Positions 60,894 to 64,000 of a stretch of DNA of 64,000 nucleotides are shown here, in pieces; within the stretch, counting starts at the first letter, position 1; each line of letters opens with the position of its first letter. Under the pieces are notes generated by a model that saw only the letters and a list, made by a program, of their open reading frames with translations, did no database searches and was not told the DNA's origin. The DNA lies in NCBI GenBank assembly GCA_963669295.1, contig OY769938.1, positions 4,650,001 to 4,714,000 of the forward strand, written 5' to 3'. Both the position numbers and the translations under genes were made by a program. This stretch comes from G963669295 sp963669295. Its GTDB lineage: Bacteria > Bacteroidota > Bacteroidia > Flavobacteriales_D > CALLUQ01.

Positions 60894-61812
60894 CTTATTT
60901 TTGTTGCTACTGGTAGGGTGTAAAGATATTATTGAAGAAGACCTTTCTCCGGCATCAGTAGCATTGATAGCTCCACAAGATAGTTTAATCACCACCACGT
61001 TGTCGCATACTTTCCTATGGGAAGAGTTGGAAGCGGCACTCCAGTACGAATTGCAAATTGCTGTGCCCTCGTTCGATAACCTGGAGCGCTTTGTGTTGGA
61101 TACCACCTTAACCTCCGACAGGTTGTTCTATACGTTGAATCCAGGGCATTACCAGTGGCGGGTAAAAGCTACTAATGGATCTAGTGAAACGTTGTATACT
61201 ACCCACACGCTAACGGTTGATAGCACTCCAGACCTTAGTGGGCAGCAGGTGATTATTAGTACTCCTGATACATATTATGTAACCAACGATACTGCCCTTA
61301 CTTTTCGGTGGTACGATAACCTATACAGTGCCGATCAATACAGCTTTCAAATTCGCACGCCAGATTGGAGTGGGAGTCAGTACTTGCCCGAAGTGATTAC
61401 TACCGCCGACACGGTGCATCTGGCTAACATTGCCGATGGCCAATATGAATGGGGGGTAAGGGCCGAAAACAACCTGTCTAATACGCCATATTCCATTCGA
61501 TTTTTATGGGTGGATGCCACAGCGCCAACTGTTCCTACTTTGTTAAGCCCAGCCAACAACAGCACTTTTCCCGATACGGTGATTACCTTCACCTGGAACC
61601 GGGTAGATGATGCAGGAACTGCTATTCAAGACAGCTTTTATGTATACTCTGATACGGTAAGCTATACCGTTGTACGATCTGGTATCACTCCTAACGAGCA
61701 GCACCTCGATTCGTTATGGGGTACAGGCGATTTCTTTTGGAGGGTACGTTCTATCGATGAAGCCACCAATAGCAGTAACTACAGCACCTTAAGGACTTTT
61801 ACTATACAATGA
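60856..61812 (+). CDS. Lipoprotein with three Ig/FnIII-like domains in the secretion operon
   Basis: 318 residues with lipobox LLVGC (Cys22), overlapping the gspM-like gene by 38 bases. Three beta-sandwich repeats follow, each with a W near the start and a YxWRV-type end: HTFLWEELEAALQYELQIAV..GHYQWRVKATN (~50-120), LTFRWYDNLYSADQYSFQIR..GQYEWGVRAEN (~150-215) and ITFTWNRVDDAGTAIQDSFY..GDFFWRVRSID (~240-315). Not a known T2SS component. It could be a pilotin-like helper or a surface adhesin. Confidence 0.8.
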   Translation: MRFITYKIFKSCSLFLLLLVGCKDIIEEDLSPASVALIAPQDSLITTTLSHTFLWEELEAALQYELQIAVPSFDNLERFVLDTTLTSDRLFYTLNPGHYQWRVKATNGSSETLYTTHTLTVDSTPDLSGQQVIISTPDTYYVTNDTALTFRWYDNLYSADQYSFQIRTPDWSGSQYLPEVITTADTVHLANIADGQYEWGVRAENNLSNTPYSIRFLWVDATAPTVPTLLSPANNSTFPDTVITFTWNRVDDAGTAIQDSFYVYSDTVSYTVVRSGITPNEQHLDSLWGTGDFFWRVRSIDEATNSSNYSTLRTFTIQ

Positions 61813-62297
61813 AAGGCAATGGATTAAAATATGGATTAATTGCCGCTGTGTTGGTGGTATGGGGCTTGATTGTATACAAACTCTTTTTTAAAACAACTTC
61901 TCCAGCAACGGTTGATCCGGTTATTACCTATGAGGAAACTGAAGCCGCCACTCATTTGCCTGATACATTGATTTTGGTAGCCAACTATCGCGATCCTTTT
62001 TTAGGGAAAGCACCTAAAAAAAAGACAGTAACGCAACCAGTCAACGGTTCTGCTAATCGCAAAAACAATACAAAAAAACAGGTTGTTGCAAAACAAGAAA
62101 CACCATGGCCAAAAATTAAGTATGGGGGCATGGTGAAAAACCAAAACTCGGAGAAAGTAGTGGCCTTGGTACAAATCAACGGCACAGATCGTTTGATGAC
62201 GGAAGGGGAGGTATATGCCAAGGTATTGGTGAAGACCATTGGCAAAGATGAGGTGGTAGTGAAGTTTGGTAAAGAAGAGAAGCGGGTAGGGAAGTAG
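61809..62297 (+). CDS. GspC/PilP-like periplasmic linker protein
   Basis: 162 residues. One N-terminal helix (YGLIAAVLVVWGLIVYKLFF), a Pro/Lys-rich linker containing NYRDPFLGK (the DPF motif of PilP/GspC-like proteins) and a small beta domain (KIKYGGMVKNQNSEKVVALV, INGTDRLMTEGEVYAKVLVK) like the HR domain that binds the secretin N0. ATGA overlap with the lipoprotein gene. It ends the operon. Confidence 0.78.
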   Translation: MKGNGLKYGLIAAVLVVWGLIVYKLFFKTTSPATVDPVITYEETEAATHLPDTLILVANYRDPFLGKAPKKKTVTQPVNGSANRKNNTKKQVVAKQETPWPKIKYGGMVKNQNSEKVVALVQINGTDRLMTEGEVYAKVLVKTIGKDEVVVKFGKEEKRVGK

Positions 62298-62403
62298 AGG
62301 TGTAAGCTACAATAATTACTTCCATTACGAAGCTGAATTCTAATACCTTGGAATGCCTTTGAGTTAAAGCAACAGTACACTTTTTAAGGGAATTCATAAA
62401 ACG

Positions 62404-62435
62404 GAAGGGCGATTTCACCGATGAAGTCGCCCTTC
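62404..62435 (+). terminator. Terminator of the secretion operon
   Basis: GAAGGGCGA (62404-62412) and TCGCCCTTC (62427-62435) form a 9-bp stem extended by TTCA/TGAA to ~13 bp, loop CCGA, about 105 bases after the last stop. Confidence 0.75.
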
Positions 62436-62567
62436 TTCATGCCCAATTACAAAGTCAATATTGCGCATTGTAAATGAAACCTGCCAGCTTGTCAATACCT
62501 GGTTTTAATCCCTTTAATTATTCCTGAACTTTCTGCAAAAATTTACATCACCAAACAACTTAACAAC

Positions 62568-64000
62568 ATGAAAACGCAACGATTTGTGACAAAAAAACGA
62601 ATGCACCACCATTGGCGTGTAGGGCTGGTAGCTATGATAGGCGTGGCACTATCATCAACTGCGATAGCGCAAGGTGGTCAGGAATGGTCGGTAAGCGGCA
62701 ATTCAATTAGTGCTGGCGACCACATTGGAACCACCAACAATGAAGACCTGGTTTTTAAAACCAATGGGGTTGAAACCATGCGCCTTACTGCAGCAGGGCT
62801 GCTAGGAATAGGCACCGCCACCCCTACTGTTCCTTTTACTTTACTAAGCAACGATGACGTGAGTGCCGGATTGCATAACATTGCAGTTATGTATCGTACC
62901 ACTCCTGGGGCAGGAAATGCCGGAATGCATCTACTGTATGAAGCTGATGGGGTAGACGTAACAAGAAACATTCTTCGTTTTCCGGGAGTTCATCCAACTA
63001 CCTTTCAGAATTCACTAAGTGGTGGTGGTATTGCTGATGTGATGCATTTCGACAACAATGGAAATGTGGGCATTGGTACTACTGCTCCTGCTGCATCGTT
63101 GGAGGTAGTTGGTACCTTTAAACTGGCTGATGGCACTCAACAAGCTGGTCATTATTTAAGCACAGATGCCAATGGCAATGCCAGTTGGCAAGCCTTGCCC
63201 ACTGTTCCTACTACATGGTTGCAAAGTGGCAACAACATTTATTACAATGCCGGAAATGTGGGGATTGGCACTCATATTACAGAGCAAAAACTTCATGTAC
63301 GTGGTAATGCCATTGTGAGAAATACTTCATCACATACTTCCTTATACATCGAAGGCCCGGGTTCAAGTGCACAACTTCGTATGAAAGGGAATATTTATAA
63401 TACTGGTACAAAAACCTGGCAATGGCATGTAAGCAGAGAGTCTAACCAGGATCAAAACGCATACATGGGGCTGGATTTAATGCAAGATGACTATTCTGGC
63501 ATCATACTTCGTAACCTCATTAAGTTTCAACCGAGCGGTACCATTACTATGAATACCACTAAGGCAGGAACTGCTAATGTTGTGGTAAAAGGAGACAACG
63601 ATGATCACTTGTTGATGACGAATGCTTCGACCGATAAAGTGGGGATTGGCACTGATACCCCTGGTGAGAAGCTCACTGTGGCTGGTACCATCGAGTCTAC
63701 TAATGGTGGAATAAAGTTTCCTGACGGAACGGTTCAAACCACGGCATTTAGTTCTTCAGGAGGAAACTATGTATTTGATGAATTGAGGGTGAATCATCGG
63801 TTGCACCTGGGCATGAATTCTCTTACTTATGAAGACCCCTCGGTATCGAGTACGGGGAAGCATGAAATATGGACCGACGATGAAGATTTGTTATTTAACA
63901 GCACTCCAGGGCACCACTACAATACCATACTCAATGCTAATGGTAATAATGGAAGTGTTGGTGTTGGTGTTTCAGTGCCCGATGCTAAAATGGATGTTAG
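62568..64000 (+). CDS. Secreted tail-fibre/trimeric-type repeat protein (C-terminus beyond window)
   Basis: At least 477 residues, open to the right edge. A long signal peptide (ATG 62568; basic MKTQRFVTKKRMHHHWR, then LVAMIGVALSSTAIAQ) is followed by repeats built on NVGIGT(T/D)xPxxxLxVxG (near residues 82, 165, 224 and 364) and the block GGIKFPDGTVQTTAF, hallmarks of phage-tail-fibre-like exported proteins of Bacteroidota that often end in an S74 chaperone or T9SS domain. The C-terminus cannot be seen. It follows the secretion operon and its terminator, so it may be a surface product of that system, though this is only positional. Confidence 0.82.
   Translation, partial: MKTQRFVTKKRMHHHWRVGLVAMIGVALSSTAIAQGGQEWSVSGNSISAGDHIGTTNNEDLVFKTNGVETMRLTAAGLLGIGTATPTVPFTLLSNDDVSAGLHNIAVMYRTTPGAGNAGMHLLYEADGVDVTRNILRFPGVHPTTFQNSLSGGGIADVMHFDNNGNVGIGTTAPAASLEVVGTFKLADGTQQAGHYLSTDANGNASWQALPTVPTTWLQSGNNIYYNAGNVGIGTHITEQKLHVRGNAIVRNTSSHTSLYIEGPGSSAQLRMKGNIYNTGTKTWQWHVSRESNQDQNAYMGLDLMQDDYSGIILRNLIKFQPSGTITMNTTKAGTANVVVKGDNDDHLLMTNASTDKVGIGTDTPGEKLTVAGTIESTNGGIKFPDGTVQTTAFSSSGGNYVFDELRVNHRLHLGMNSLTYEDPSVSSTGKHEIWTDDEDLLFNSTPGHHYNTILNANGNNGSVGVGVSVPDAKMDV

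Noticed and set aside
1..64000. CRISPR array, rRNA operon, prophage or insertion sequence
   Set aside because: No spaced direct-repeat array, no rRNA signature, no phage structural block and no transposase were seen. The only recombinase is at 41082-41909.

Overview
The window is a chromosomal segment of a Bacteroidota bacterium. The signs are a TonB-dependent receptor with a carboxypeptidase-like N-terminal domain, several secreted proteins ending in type IX secretion (T9SS) sorting domains, SpoIIE phosphatases fused to TPR or double-propeller sensors, and promoters of the Bacteroidota form TTTG-N19-TAnnTTTG. Shine-Dalgarno sequences are mostly absent. I cannot fix the class or genus.

Layout: 1-9.2 kb holds housekeeping genes, many of them tail-to-tail (MATE exporter cut by the left edge, RlmI-like rRNA methyltransferase, a lipoprotein, 3-methyladenine glycosylase, RecQ, IlvE, a membrane J-protein, a SixA-like phosphatase). 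9.3-13.1 kb is a surface-sugar set: a Wzx-like flippase followed by a WbpG/HisH2/HisF2-type trio that should install an acetamidino group on a sugar. 13.2-25.2 kb carries envelope genes: a T9SS-exported CotH-like protein behind a pentanucleotide repeat, an ECF sigma factor with a membrane-spanning beta-barrel partner, an LRR lipoprotein, a pentapeptide-repeat protein with a channel-like C-terminus, and a TonB-receptor/esterase pair. 25.9-40.4 kb has a TPR-SpoIIE phosphatase, ClpB, an NlpC/P60 hydrolase, a thiolase, a PgpH-like c-di-AMP phosphodiesterase, a decayed gene and a peptide ABC importer without ATPases.

40.5-44 kb is the most unusual part. Two tRNA genes (Ser-GCU, Pro-UGG) are followed by copies of the tRNA-Pro 3' end, an Xer-like tyrosine recombinase, and a divergently oriented gene lying in what looks like a complete integron cassette. 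The cassette starts at a GTTATGC junction and ends in an attC-like site whose R'' box GCATAAC is the exact complement of that junction. The recombinase lacks the insertion typical of integron integrases. Beyond it are gene debris and small unknown genes.

44.2-49.1 kb has a double-propeller SpoIIE sensor, a VOC protein, a GNAT acetyltransferase and tRNA-Arg(UCU). 49.5-62.3 kb holds a TPR-like protein and a tightly overlapping type II secretion/type IV pilus-like operon (pseudopilins, GspF, GspG, prepilin peptidase, GspE, secretin, GspL, GspM, an Ig/FnIII-type lipoprotein, a GspC/PilP-like protein). A strong hairpin follows, then a secreted tail-fibre-like protein cut by the right edge.
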